From CAZZKE01 sp964655005 (GTDB lineage: Bacteria; Pseudomonadota; Alphaproteobacteria; Rhodospirillales; JABHCV01), in assembly GCA_964655005.1 (NCBI GenBank), contig CAZZKE010000034.1:1-31001 (forward strand): a DNA stretch of 31,001 nt, given 5' to 3'. Under the pieces are notes generated by a model. That model did not search any database. It was not told the origin of the DNA and saw only the letters and a program-made list of their open reading frames with translations. This document shows positions 15,126-23,344 of this stretch, in pieces (within the stretch, counting starts at the first letter, position 1; the number at the start of each line of letters is the position of its first letter). The position numbers and the translations under genes were made by a program.

Positions 15126-16108
15126 GCATTCGGACCGTGCGCCGGAAAATCCATCAAATCCTGGATGTCGCCCGGCCCGACGACAGGCTAAGCCACGTCA
15201 TCGATATCGGCTTGATCTCGCTGATCTCGCTGAATGTCATTTCGGTAATTATCGAATCCATGCCAGGCCTCGATCCGGTGCTGCTGCCCTGGTTCGACGC
15301 CTTCGAAAGCCTGTCGGTGCTGGTTTTTACCGTCGAATATGTGCTGCGCGTGTGGTCATCGGTCGAGGCCCGGCAAAATGGCGACGGGCAACCGCTATCC
15401 GGTCGCCTGCGCTACATGTTATCGCCCCTGGCGCTGATCGACCTGATCGTCATCGCGCCATTTTATCTGAGTTTCATGTTCAGCATCGACCTGCGTATGT
15501 TGCGGGTGCTGCGGCTGCTGCGGGTCTTCAAGCTGACCCGCTATTCGTCTTCCATGAACATGCTGCTGGCGGTCATGAAAGACGAGGCCCGGGCCATCGG
15601 GGCGGCGATGTTTGTCTTGATGCTGCTGGTCGTCATAACCGCCAGCCTGACCTATCTGTTCGAGCACACGGCCCAGCCCGATGCCTTCAGTTCGATCCCG
15701 GCGGCCATGTGGTGGGCGGTGATCACCATGACCACTGTCGGTTACGGCGACATGGTCCCGGTCACCGTGCTGGGCAAGATCATGGGGGCCATTATCAGCG
15801 TTATCGGCATTGGCATGGTCGCCCTGCCCGCCGGTTTGCTGGCCTCGGGCTTTAGCAACGAACTGCACCGCCGCAAGCGCGAATTTACGGACGTCGTCGA
15901 AACCGCCTTGCAAGACGGCGTCCTGACGGAACAGGAAAAGACAACGCTGGCCCAGGTCCAGGAAAGCCTTGGCATTCGCCCCGACGACGCCAGGGAAATT
16001 CTGGAAACCGAAATCCGCATCAGCGGCGACCGCATCGCCGCCTGCCCCCATTGCGGCCGGCCGCTAAGGGTGCATGACAGGATCGAAAGCCGCCCGGAAG
16101 ACGACTAG
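15122..16108 (+). CDS. Voltage-gated potassium channel (six-TM, Kv-type)
   Basis: A 328-residue cation channel. Segments S1-S3 lie in about residues 25-120. An arginine-rich S4 voltage sensor follows (RMLRVLRLLRVFKLTRY, about 124-140), then S5, a pore helix with the potassium filter TVGYGD (about 207-212) and S6. The cytoplasmic tail has a predicted helical region and a C-terminal CPHC knuckle that may bind metal. The ATG at 15122 overlaps the DUF423 stop (ATGA); a longer open frame upstream overlaps DUF423 and is not used. It would let potassium cross the inner membrane in response to voltage. Confidence 0.92.
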   Translation: MSIRTVRRKIHQILDVARPDDRLSHVIDIGLISLISLNVISVIIESMPGLDPVLLPWFDAFESLSVLVFTVEYVLRVWSSVEARQNGDGQPLSGRLRYMLSPLALIDLIVIAPFYLSFMFSIDLRMLRVLRLLRVFKLTRYSSSMNMLLAVMKDEARAIGAAMFVLMLLVVITASLTYLFEHTAQPDAFSSIPAAMWWAVITMTTVGYGDMVPVTVLGKIMGAIISVIGIGMVALPAGLLASGFSNELHRRKREFTDVVETALQDGVLTEQEKTTLAQVQESLGIRPDDAREILETEIRISGDRIAACPHCGRPLRVHDRIESRPEDD

Positions 16109-16110
16109 GT

Positions 16111-17937
16111 CTAACTTTCCGCTCGCCAGACCTCGGGGGCGCCGTCCAGGCGTTTAATCAGGGCCTGGCGCTGCGTCTCCATTTCCTCGGGCAGGTGAGC
16201 CCCGAATTTTGCAAAATAGGTCTGCTGATCGGCGGCTTCGGCCTGGCCTTCGGCGCGGTCGACTTCGATCAGTTTATTAAACGCGGCAACATCGAAATCA
16301 AGCCCCTGCCAGGTCAGGTCCCGGTGCCGCGGCATCATGCCGAACGGGCTTTCGGCGCCATGGGCGCGGCCATGCACGCGGTTGACGATCCATTCCAGCA
16401 CCCGCATGTTTTCGCCGAAGCCGGGCCAGATGAATTTGCCGTTTTCGTCCTTGCGGAACCAGTTGACGCGGAAAATCAGCGGCAGGTTTTTAACCTTGTC
16501 TTCCATGTTCAGCCAGTGCCGCCAGTAATCGCCCATGTTGTAGCCGCAAAACGGCAGCATGGCCATTGGGTCGCGCCTGATCGCGGCCTGGTTATCGGCC
16601 GCCGCCGTCGCTTCCGAACCCATGGTGGCGGCCAGATAAACGCCATGCCGCCAGTCCAGTGACTGGAACACCAGGGGAAATGTCGTCGACAGACGGCCGC
16701 CGAAAACGAAGGCCGATATGGGCACCCCGTCAGGGTCTTCCCAGGCCGGATCGAGACTGGAACATTCGGTGGCCGGGGCGGTGAACCGGGAATTGGGATG
16801 GGCGGCGGGGGTGGCGCTGGCCGGGGTCCAGTCTTCGCCCTTCCAGTCGATGGCGTGGGCCGGCGGCTCGCCGTCCATGCCTTCCCACCATACGTCGCCG
16901 TCATCGGTCAGGGCGACATTGGTAAAAATGCAATTCTTGTCGAGCATTTTCATGGCCGTCGGATTGGACTGCATGGAGGTGCCGGGGGCCACGCCAAAAT
17001 ACCCGGCTTCCGGATTGATCGCCCGGAACGAGCCGTCGGGCGCCGGTTTGATCCAGGCGATATCGTCGCCGACGGTATAGACCTTCCAGCCCTCGAAGCC
17101 CGCCGGCGGGATCAGCATGGCCAGATTTGTCTTGCCGCAGGCGCTTGGAAACGCGGCGCCGATGTAGGTTTTTTCGCCCTCCGGGCTTTCCAGCCCCAAA
17201 ATCAGCATGTGTTCGGCCAGCCACCCTTCGTCCCGCGCCATGGTCGAGGCAATACGCAGGGCGAAACATTTCTTGCCCAGCAGGGCGTTGCCGCCATAGC
17301 CGCTGCCGAATGACCAGATCGTGCGTTCTTCGGGAAAATGAACGATGTATTTTTCGTCGTTGCAGGGCCACTTGACATCGGCCTGGCCGGGCCGCAGGGG
17401 GGCGCCGACGGAATGCATGCAGGGCACGAATTCGCCATCGCCGAGCACATCAAGGACCTTCTGGCCCATGCGGGTCATGATTTTCATGTTGACCGTGGCG
17501 TAGGCGGAATCGGTGATCTGCACCCCGATATGGGCGATTGGCGAGCCCAGCGGCCCCATGGAAAACGGAATGACATACATCGTCCGACCGGCCATACAGC
17601 CCTTGAACAGGCCGTTCAGGGTGCGCTTCATTTCATCAGGATCGACCCAGTTGTTGGTTGGCCCGGCATCTTCCGAATTTTTCGAACAGATAAACGTGCG
17701 GTCTTCGACCCGGGCAACGTCGCCGGGGTCGGAAACGGCGAGATAACTGTTGGCGCGCTTTTCCGGATTTAGCCGAACCATGGTTCCGGCATCCACCATT
17801 TGCTGGCACAGGCTGTCGTATTCAGCATCGGAGCCGTCACACCAATGAATGCTGTCGGGCTGGCACAGGTCTTTCATTTCCTCGACCCAGGCAAGCAGTT
17901 TGGGGTTTCCGGTACGGTCGTTTTCGGGTGTTGTCAT
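16111..17937 (-). CDS. pckG: Phosphoenolpyruvate carboxykinase (GTP)
   Basis: A 608-residue GTP-dependent PEP carboxykinase that converts oxaloacetate and GTP to PEP, CO2 and GDP, the first committed step of gluconeogenesis. The family signature FPSACGKTNLAM with the phosphate-binding loop and reactive cysteine lies near residues 264-275. The length (about 600) is that of the GTP class, not the shorter ATP class (about 530). AGGAGAA gives a good ribosome site. It is convergent with the channel gene with two bases between stops. In many alphaproteobacteria an ATP-type pckA lies beside chvI; here a GTP enzyme lies near that position, separated by the DUF1538 module. Confidence 0.96.
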   Translation of the reverse strand: MTTPENDRTGNPKLLAWVEEMKDLCQPDSIHWCDGSDAEYDSLCQQMVDAGTMVRLNPEKRANSYLAVSDPGDVARVEDRTFICSKNSEDAGPTNNWVDPDEMKRTLNGLFKGCMAGRTMYVIPFSMGPLGSPIAHIGVQITDSAYATVNMKIMTRMGQKVLDVLGDGEFVPCMHSVGAPLRPGQADVKWPCNDEKYIVHFPEERTIWSFGSGYGGNALLGKKCFALRIASTMARDEGWLAEHMLILGLESPEGEKTYIGAAFPSACGKTNLAMLIPPAGFEGWKVYTVGDDIAWIKPAPDGSFRAINPEAGYFGVAPGTSMQSNPTAMKMLDKNCIFTNVALTDDGDVWWEGMDGEPPAHAIDWKGEDWTPASATPAAHPNSRFTAPATECSSLDPAWEDPDGVPISAFVFGGRLSTTFPLVFQSLDWRHGVYLAATMGSEATAAADNQAAIRRDPMAMLPFCGYNMGDYWRHWLNMEDKVKNLPLIFRVNWFRKDENGKFIWPGFGENMRVLEWIVNRVHGRAHGAESPFGMMPRHRDLTWQGLDFDVAAFNKLIEVDRAEGQAEAADQQTYFAKFGAHLPEEMETQRQALIKRLDGAPEVWRAES

Positions 17938-17994
17938 GGGTTCTCCTGTAGCTAGCTAGAATGGCGGTATTTGTCGATCCATCAAGATCCGGGC

Positions 17995-18336
17995 CTACCT
18001 GCCGACCGCCCTGTTTTTTCCTGACCTGCCGGCCGACGGGCCAAGGCTCTTGGTCACCATATCCATTTCCCGCCGTAACGACGAAAGTTCGACATCCGCC
18101 GTTTCCCGGTTGCGCACCACATCCCGCACCCGGTTTCTGATATCTTCCTGCCCGGCCTTCATGTCGCTGACCGCCCGGGCCAGAACGGCAACCGATTGCC
18201 GCAGCCCCCTTAGGTGGACCTCGACCATTTTCTGGGTCCGTTGTTCGATTTTCCTGGCGCTCTCGGTAACCAGCCAGACCGCAGCCAGACCAATCAGCAA
18301 AGCCACCACGGCAATTATCGTCGTAACACCCGCCAT
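17995..18336 (-). CDS. Hypothetical membrane-anchored coiled-coil protein
   Basis: A 113-residue protein not recognised as a named family. One N-terminal transmembrane helix (about residues 4-23, VTTIIAVVALLIGLAAVWLV) is followed by a long charged helix (about 24-95) with heptad-like spacing, suggesting a coiled coil, and a basic tail rich in Gly, Ser and Arg. The topology suggests a single-pass membrane anchor with a soluble rod. It lies 57 bases upstream of pckG on the same strand and could be co-transcribed. Coding potential looks real because the composition changes coherently from hydrophobic to charged. Confidence 0.6.
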   Translation of the reverse strand: MAGVTTIIAVVALLIGLAAVWLVTESARKIEQRTQKMVEVHLRGLRQSVAVLARAVSDMKAGQEDIRNRVRDVVRNRETADVELSSLRREMDMVTKSLGPSAGRSGKNRAVGR

Positions 18337-18460
18337 CGCCCAGAACCGCCCTTCCCGCCGTAATCAGCCGAATCCCATACTGCTTATATTATCATATTAC
18401 GATTTACCGGCCCGCAGTGAAGCCCCGTGTTGTGCCTTTATTCACAAGATATCCACATAT

Positions 18461-18484
18461 GCCGCCGGTTTTCCGGGCGGCGGC
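18461..18484 (-). terminator. GC-rich hairpin after the CBS gene
   Basis: GCCGCCG and CGGCGGC form a 7-bp perfect stem over a 10-nt loop, four bases beyond the 3' end of the CBS-protein gene on the minus strand. No T-tract follows. It may end the DUF1538 operon. The rest of 18337-18487 holds only an AT-rich patch (about 18377-18402) that could contain the promoter of the coiled-coil gene. Confidence 0.35.
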
Positions 18485-18487
18485 GCC

Positions 18488-18892
18488 TCAGGCTTCATGG
18501 GCGTGACGCAGGACCATGTCGCGCAGGGTGACGATCCCGGTTGGTCGGCGCCGTTCATCGACGACCAGGGCACGGGACAGGCTGAACTGGACCAGCAGAC
18601 GGATGGCGTATTTGATGTTCATATCGGTCGGCACCGTCAACACCGGTTTAGCCATGATCTCGTACACGTTGACGCGCGAGGCGGCGCGGTCCTTGCCGAT
18701 GACGTGCCGGGCGACATCGGAGACCACCAGCATACCGTATTCATCGTCATCGTTCTTGGGTTCGACGACGATCGAACTTACCCCGCTGTCGCGCATCTGC
18801 TTGATGGCGTCATCGACGGTGGCCATGCCGTCGATAGTCGCGACTTTCGGCGTCATCACATCGGCGACCCGGATTATAGCGCTTGCGGTCAT
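18488..18892 (-). CDS. Two-CBS-domain protein
   Basis: A 134-residue soluble protein made of two CBS repeats (about residues 8-66 and 76-132), each ending in the typical VSDV or TLRDM segment. CBS pairs usually bind adenine nucleotides and regulate a partner. It is the last gene of a minus-strand operon with two DUF1538 membrane proteins and a PII-like protein, and overlaps the PII-like gene by four bases (ATGA). The natural inference is that it senses energy state or nucleotide level and gates the DUF1538 proteins. No catalytic domain is attached. Confidence 0.9.
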   Translation of the reverse strand: MTASAIIRVADVMTPKVATIDGMATVDDAIKQMRDSGVSSIVVEPKNDDDEYGMLVVSDVARHVIGKDRAASRVNVYEIMAKPVLTVPTDMNIKYAIRLLVQFSLSRALVVDERRRPTGIVTLRDMVLRHAHEA

Positions 18893-19239
18893 ATGTTTTC
18901 CTCAATTTCATTAATCAGCGTGGGGGTCTGGGTGGACATGCCGACGGCGTCTTCTATTTCGATTTGAAAGGCGATGCCGGTGCCCGGTTTTTCATCGAAT
19001 TCACCGGCGATGGCGATGGTTTCCAGAATTTCACGGGCCTTGGGCTCGGCCACTAAAAACAGCACGACATCGCGCTGCGCCGCCAGTTCCAGGCCAAGAA
19101 ATGATTTTTCCGGAGTCAGCCCCTCGCCCCGGACACCGGTTATCACCGTCGCCCCGGTAGCGCCGGCCTTGCGGGCGGCGGCGATTACCTGATCCGACTT
19201 CTCGTCGCTAATCAACGCCATAATTATCTTCAGGTTCAT
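18889..19239 (-). CDS. PII-like signalling protein
   Basis: A 116-residue protein with the PII fold pattern: an N-terminal LKIIMALISDEKSDQVIAAARKAGATGATVI (strand, helix, strand) and the GVRGEG segment (about residues 36-41) typical of PII superfamily members. A variable T-loop region follows and then a second strand-helix unit (DVVLFLVAEPKAREILETI). The C-terminal extension (GTGIAFQIEIEDAVGM) differs from classical GlnB/GlnK, and no uridylylation-type T-loop tyrosine motif is seen. PII-like proteins often regulate an adjacent transporter; here that would be the DUF1538 pair. A strong AGGAG ribosome site precedes the ATG. Confidence 0.85.
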   Translation of the reverse strand: MNLKIIMALISDEKSDQVIAAARKAGATGATVITGVRGEGLTPEKSFLGLELAAQRDVVLFLVAEPKAREILETIAIAGEFDEKPGTGIAFQIEIEDAVGMSTQTPTLINEIEENI

Positions 19240-19264
19240 GTCCCTTACTCCTTTTTATCATAAA

Positions 19265-20062
19265 TCATGATGTTATATTTCCGTCATTCATTTCTTTCCT
19301 GTGCTTTTTGCTGCGGGCCGCCAACGCGCCCGATATTTGCGCATAGCCGAGGACCGCCATGATCGGGAATACGCTGGCGAAAGCGATCAGGCCAAAACCG
19401 TCGATCAGCGGGTTGCGTCCGGGAATGGTCGAGGCCAGGCCGAGGCCAAGCGCCGTCAGCACCGGCACGGTGACCGTCGATGTCGTCACGCCGCCGGAAT
19501 CATAGGCCAGCGGTATAATCGATTTCGAGGCGCGGAACGTCTGCAAAATAACCACCACGTATCCGGCCATGATGTACAGGGGCAGCGGCGTGCCGCTGAC
19601 GATGCGGTAGCTGCCGACCGAAACCCCGAACGCCACCCCCAAAGCGACCGCGATGCGCAGCCCGAAAGCGCCGATGGCGCCGCCGGAAATCGTTTCCGCC
19701 TTGATCGCCACGGCGATCAGCGAGGGTTCGGCGAGGGTCGTCGCGAAACCGATGGCGGCGGCGAAAACATAGACCCAGGCGTAATCGGTCCAGACCACGC
19801 CACCGCCGCCGGGTTTGATAAATTCCGGCGCCGTCAATTGCTTCGCCATGGCTTCACCCAGGGGAAACAGGGCTTCTTGCAGGCCGACCAGAAACAGCGT
19901 CAGTCCGGCCAGTACATAGACGAATCCGATAACAATCTTTTTCAGGTTGGGAATTTTCCTGCGGATTACCAGAAACTGAAATCCGAACAGGATCAGGATA
20001 ATCGGCAGCACGTCGACAACCGTCGAGGCCCCGGTCGCCATGATAAGGCCAAGCGTGTCCAT
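19265..20062 (-). CDS. DUF1538 membrane protein, second subunit
   Basis: A 265-residue integral membrane protein with about seven hydrophobic segments. Motifs shared with its neighbour are LFPLGE (about 65-70), GFATTLAEPSLIAVA (105-119), AYDSGGVTTST (186-196) and GRNPLIDGFGLIAFAS (215-230). Polar residues inside membrane segments (AEP, DSGGVTTST) suggest an ion- or substrate-binding site, but the substrate is unknown. It has a basic hydrophilic tail (about 246-265) that the first subunit lacks. The start overlaps the preceding subunit's stop (TGATG), so the two are probably made as a heteromeric pair. Confidence 0.88.
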   Translation of the reverse strand: MDTLGLIMATGASTVVDVLPIILILFGFQFLVIRRKIPNLKKIVIGFVYVLAGLTLFLVGLQEALFPLGEAMAKQLTAPEFIKPGGGGVVWTDYAWVYVFAAAIGFATTLAEPSLIAVAIKAETISGGAIGAFGLRIAVALGVAFGVSVGSYRIVSGTPLPLYIMAGYVVVILQTFRASKSIIPLAYDSGGVTTSTVTVPVLTALGLGLASTIPGRNPLIDGFGLIAFASVFPIMAVLGYAQISGALAARSKKHRKEMNDGNITS

Positions 20063-20799
20063 CAGTGGATCACCATGCCGAAAACCAGCACAAACAAAAT
20101 CGGCGTCAGGCTGGCGAAGGCGATCAGGCCGAAACCATCGGTCATGGGATTGCGGCCGCGAATGGTGCTGGCCAGGCCGACGCCCAGCGCCGCCACCAGG
20201 GGCACGGTAATGGTCGAGGTCGTCACCCCGCCCGAATCATAGGCGATACCGATAATTTCCGGCGGCGCGAACAGGGTCAGGACAACCACCCCCAGGTATC
20301 CGCCGACTATCAGATAGTGGATCGGCCAGCCCTTGAGAATGCGGAACACCCCGATCACCAGGGCCAACCCGACCGAAAACGCCACGGTCAGGCGCAATCC
20401 TAAGGCGTAGCCGTCTCTGGCCGCTTCGGTATCTATTATGGCGCCGTTCGCCCCGGCGATGCCGGCGGCTTCCGCGGCGACGGCGATCAGCGCCGGTTCG
20501 GCCACCGTGGCGCCAAACCCCAGGCAGAAGGCGAAAGCCAGCAACGCCCCCAGGCTGCCCTTGCGGGCGAAGGCGTCGGCCATCATTTCGCCCAGCGGAA
20601 ACAATCCCAGTTCCAGGCCGCGGATAAACAGCGCTAGGCCGAGGACAACGAAAACCAGCCCCGTCAATACCGCTTCAAGATTTGGCGGCGGCTGCCGCAG
20701 GACAACGAGCTGAAAAAATGCGATAACCAGAATGACCGGCGATATATCGCGCAACGGACCGGCGATAAATTGAATAAACAGGCGAATTTCCGGACGCAT
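20062..20799 (-). CDS. DUF1538 membrane protein, first subunit
   Basis: A 245-residue paralogue of the next gene, with the same motif order: LFPLGE (about 66-71), GFGATVAEPALIAVA (94-108), AYDSGGVTTST (186-196) and GRNPMTDGFGLIAFAS (215-230). The motif positions are nearly the same in both proteins, indicating ancient duplication with both copies kept. The ATG at 20799 was chosen over one nine codons upstream because it has AAAGAG four bases before it. First gene of a minus-strand operon running into DUF1538-2, PII-like and CBS genes. Function is unassigned; transport is an inference from topology and from its regulators. Confidence 0.87.
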   Translation of the reverse strand: MRPEIRLFIQFIAGPLRDISPVILVIAFFQLVVLRQPPPNLEAVLTGLVFVVLGLALFIRGLELGLFPLGEMMADAFARKGSLGALLAFAFCLGFGATVAEPALIAVAAEAAGIAGANGAIIDTEAARDGYALGLRLTVAFSVGLALVIGVFRILKGWPIHYLIVGGYLGVVVLTLFAPPEIIGIAYDSGGVTTSTITVPLVAALGVGLASTIRGRNPMTDGFGLIAFASLTPILFVLVFGMVIH

Positions 20800-20897
20800 T
20801 ACGCTCTTTCGGCTGGTTGAGAGCATGTATCAACGAATCTGTCTGATATAGCCGGCCACCGTCAAGGCGGATAAACTTAAAAAATCCGACAAGCGAC

Positions 20898-20903
20898 TAT
20901 AAT
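20898..20903 (+). promoter_or_regulatory. Candidate -10 box for chvI
   Basis: A perfect TATAAT sits 62 bases before the chvI start in the divergent intergenic region (20800-20964). No good -35 match is found at 16-18 bp spacing, so this may be an activator-dependent promoter. ChvI autoregulation is possible but no site was identified. Confidence 0.35.
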
Positions 20904-20964
20904 TTTGCCACAAATTCGTTCACAATTACGCTAGGTGAGTGGACATAATCCGGAAACAGCAACA

Positions 20965-21666
20965 ATGGCTCATACCATCGCTCTGGTCGATGACGACCGA
21001 AATATTCTGACCTCCGTCGCCATGGCGCTGGAAGCGGAAGGGTTCGAGGTGACGACTTACGTCGATGGCGCCGAAGCCCTGGACGGGATGACCCGGCACC
21101 CCGTTGACCTGGCCGTGCTGGACATCAAGATGCCGCGTATGAACGGCATGGAACTGCTCCAGGAATTGCGCCATAAATCGGCCATGCCGACGATTTTTCT
21201 GACCTCGAAAGACGACGAGATAGACGAAATCCTGGGTCTCCGCCTGGGTGCCGACGATTACATCACCAAGCCGTTTTCGCAACGCCTGCTGATCGAACGG
21301 ATCAACGCCATCCTGCGCCGCGCGCGGCCGGTCGGCGATTCGGGTGAAATTGTCGAGGGCAAAGACACCCTGCGTCGCGGCGAGTTGATGCTCGACCCGT
21401 CACGCCATTTGTGTACCTGGCGCGGCGAGGAGATTTCCCTGACGGTGACCGAGTATCTGTTGTTACAGGCCCTGGCCCGTAATCCCGGCCATGTTAAAAG
21501 CCGCGATCAGTTGATCGACGCCGCCTATGGCGAAAGCATTTATGTCGATGACCGGACCATCGACAGCCACATCAAGCGGTTGCGCAAGAAATTCCGGATG
21601 ACCGACGGCGAATTCAATCAGATAGAAACCCTTTATGGCGTCGGTTACCGTTACCGCGGGGATTGA
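20965..21666 (+). CDS. chvI: Two-component response regulator ChvI
   Basis: A 233-residue OmpR-family regulator. The receiver domain (about 1-120) has the acidic pair Asp9/Asp10, phosphoacceptor Asp53 in VLDIKMPRMNG, the TS switch in FLTSKDDE and the lysine in ITKPF. The C-terminal winged-helix domain (about 135-230) ends with DDRTIDSHIKRLRKKF and GVGYRY. ChvI with ChvG controls envelope, acid and host-related genes in alphaproteobacteria. An in-frame GTG at 20935 would add ten residues without family similarity, so the ATG was taken. It is immediately upstream of chvG. Confidence 0.95.
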   Translation: MAHTIALVDDDRNILTSVAMALEAEGFEVTTYVDGAEALDGMTRHPVDLAVLDIKMPRMNGMELLQELRHKSAMPTIFLTSKDDEIDEILGLRLGADDYITKPFSQRLLIERINAILRRARPVGDSGEIVEGKDTLRRGELMLDPSRHLCTWRGEEISLTVTEYLLLQALARNPGHVKSRDQLIDAAYGESIYVDDRTIDSHIKRLRKKFRMTDGEFNQIETLYGVGYRYRGD

Positions 21667-21684
21667 CATGACGCGGGGATCGAT

Positions 21685-23310
21685 ATGATGAATGAGGCCC
21701 CACCCCGCCAGAAACCGCCATCCCCCATCCTGCGGCGTATTCTCGCCATTAACATTCTGGCGCTGGCCATTTTTGTCGCCGGGCTGCTCTATCACGGGCA
21801 ATACCGCCAAAGCCTGATCGATCAGGAACTGGCGGCGCTTAGGGGGCACGCCGAAATCCTCGCCGCCGCGCTGGGTGAAAGCGCCATCGAAATGGGCTCT
21901 TCCGACAGCCAGCGTCTGCGTTCAAACATCGCCGTGAAAATGGTCAGGCGACTGGTCGAAACGACCGGTGGCCGGGCCCGCCTGTTCGCACCCGACGGCG
22001 CCTTGATCGCCGATTCACGACGGATGCCCGGCGCCGGCGGTTCAGTGCTTAGAATAGAACTGCTGCCGCCGGAAGGCGTCGAAAATCTGGGCCGCGAGAT
22101 TTTTAACTGGCCATTCAACATGGCGCTCGACGCCTACGAAGGCCTACTCAGGATTTTCCACTCCAGGAGACACCTGACAATCTACCGGGACCCGCCCCGG
22201 CAACAGGCCAAGGACTACGCCGAAGTGCTTTCGGCCCTGCGCGGCGACGCCGCCGACGCCGTCCGGCAAACCAGCGGTAATGCCACGTTTATTCTAAGCA
22301 CCGCCGTGCCGGTGCAAAGCTACAAGCGGGTCCTGGGCGCCCTGATGCTGACCCAGGATTCCCGGCAGATCGAAGAGGCGCTGCGTCAGGTACAGCTTAA
22401 TATTGTTGAAATTTTTGCGCTCGCACTGGCCATCACGGTCCTGCTGTCGTTATATCTGGCCCGGACCCTGGCCCGGCCAATCCGCCTTTTGGCCGCCGCC
22501 GCCGAACGGGTGCGTCACGGCCATCACCGGCAACATGCCATTCCTGATTTTGCCGGCCGCGGCGATGAAATCGGCGAATTATCCATAGCCCTGAAGGATA
22601 TGACCGAGGCCCTGTGGGTCAGAATGGACGCCATCGAAAGTTTTGCCGCCGACGTTTCCCATGAAATCAAGAACCCGCTGACCTCCCTGCGCAGCGCCGT
22701 CGAAACGGCGGCCCGCATAAAGGATCCCGGTCAGCAGAAGAAACTGATGAATATTATCCTTGATGACGTTGAACGCCTGGACCGGCTGATTAGCGATATC
22801 TCGGACGCCTCGCGCCTGGACGCCGAACTGTCCCGGGCGGAAACCGAAACCGTCGAGCTGGACGCCATGCTGTCGTCGCTGATTGACGCCCGCAGCGCCG
22901 GTTCGGATTGCAGGTATGAATATTCGGTCGCCGGCAATTTGTCTATTACCGGCATGGCCAGCCGCCTGGGCCGGGTTTTCGCCAACCTGCTGGCCAACGC
23001 CGCCTCGTTCAGTCCGCCGGGGGGGCTGATAAAAATTTCCGGGGATGGCAAAAGCGCCAAGGACAGCATTACCATCACCATCGACGACCAGGGTCCGGGC
23101 ATTCCCGAAGACCGGCAGCAGACTATTTTCGAGCGGTTTTATTCGGAACGCCCGAGGACCGAAAAATACGGCACCCATTCGGGCCTGGGCCTTAGTATTT
23201 CGAAACAAATTGTCGAGGCCCATGGCGGTACGATCACCGCCGAAAATTTATACGACGCCGAGGGCAAGGTCTGCGGCGCCCGTTTTTCCGTTCATCTGCC
23301 GCGTGGTTGA
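21685..23310 (+). CDS. chvG: Sensor histidine kinase ChvG
   Basis: A 541-residue inner-membrane sensor kinase. TM1 is at about residues 18-38. A periplasmic sensing region of about 200 residues follows, then TM2 (about 238-258), a HAMP linker and the HisKA domain with His326 in FAADVSHEIKNPLTSLRSA. The ATPase domain has an N-box (FANLLANA), DQGPGIPE and SGLGLSISKQIVEAHGG. The SHEIKNPLTSLRSA H-box and order next to chvI and hprK are characteristic of ChvG/ExoS. It phosphorylates ChvI. No truncation is seen. Confidence 0.95.
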   Translation: MMNEAPPRQKPPSPILRRILAINILALAIFVAGLLYHGQYRQSLIDQELAALRGHAEILAAALGESAIEMGSSDSQRLRSNIAVKMVRRLVETTGGRARLFAPDGALIADSRRMPGAGGSVLRIELLPPEGVENLGREIFNWPFNMALDAYEGLLRIFHSRRHLTIYRDPPRQQAKDYAEVLSALRGDAADAVRQTSGNATFILSTAVPVQSYKRVLGALMLTQDSRQIEEALRQVQLNIVEIFALALAITVLLSLYLARTLARPIRLLAAAAERVRHGHHRQHAIPDFAGRGDEIGELSIALKDMTEALWVRMDAIESFAADVSHEIKNPLTSLRSAVETAARIKDPGQQKKLMNIILDDVERLDRLISDISDASRLDAELSRAETETVELDAMLSSLIDARSAGSDCRYEYSVAGNLSITGMASRLGRVFANLLANAASFSPPGGLIKISGDGKSAKDSITITIDDQGPGIPEDRQQTIFERFYSERPRTEKYGTHSGLGLSISKQIVEAHGGTITAENLYDAEGKVCGARFSVHLPRG

Positions 23311-23344
23311 CTTGGCTTTCGAACAGACGCACCATCCGGTCGCT

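Noticed and set aside
20935..20964. GTG start adding ten residues to ChvI
   Set aside because: The extra residues are not family-like and the ATG at 20965 begins the receiver domain directly.
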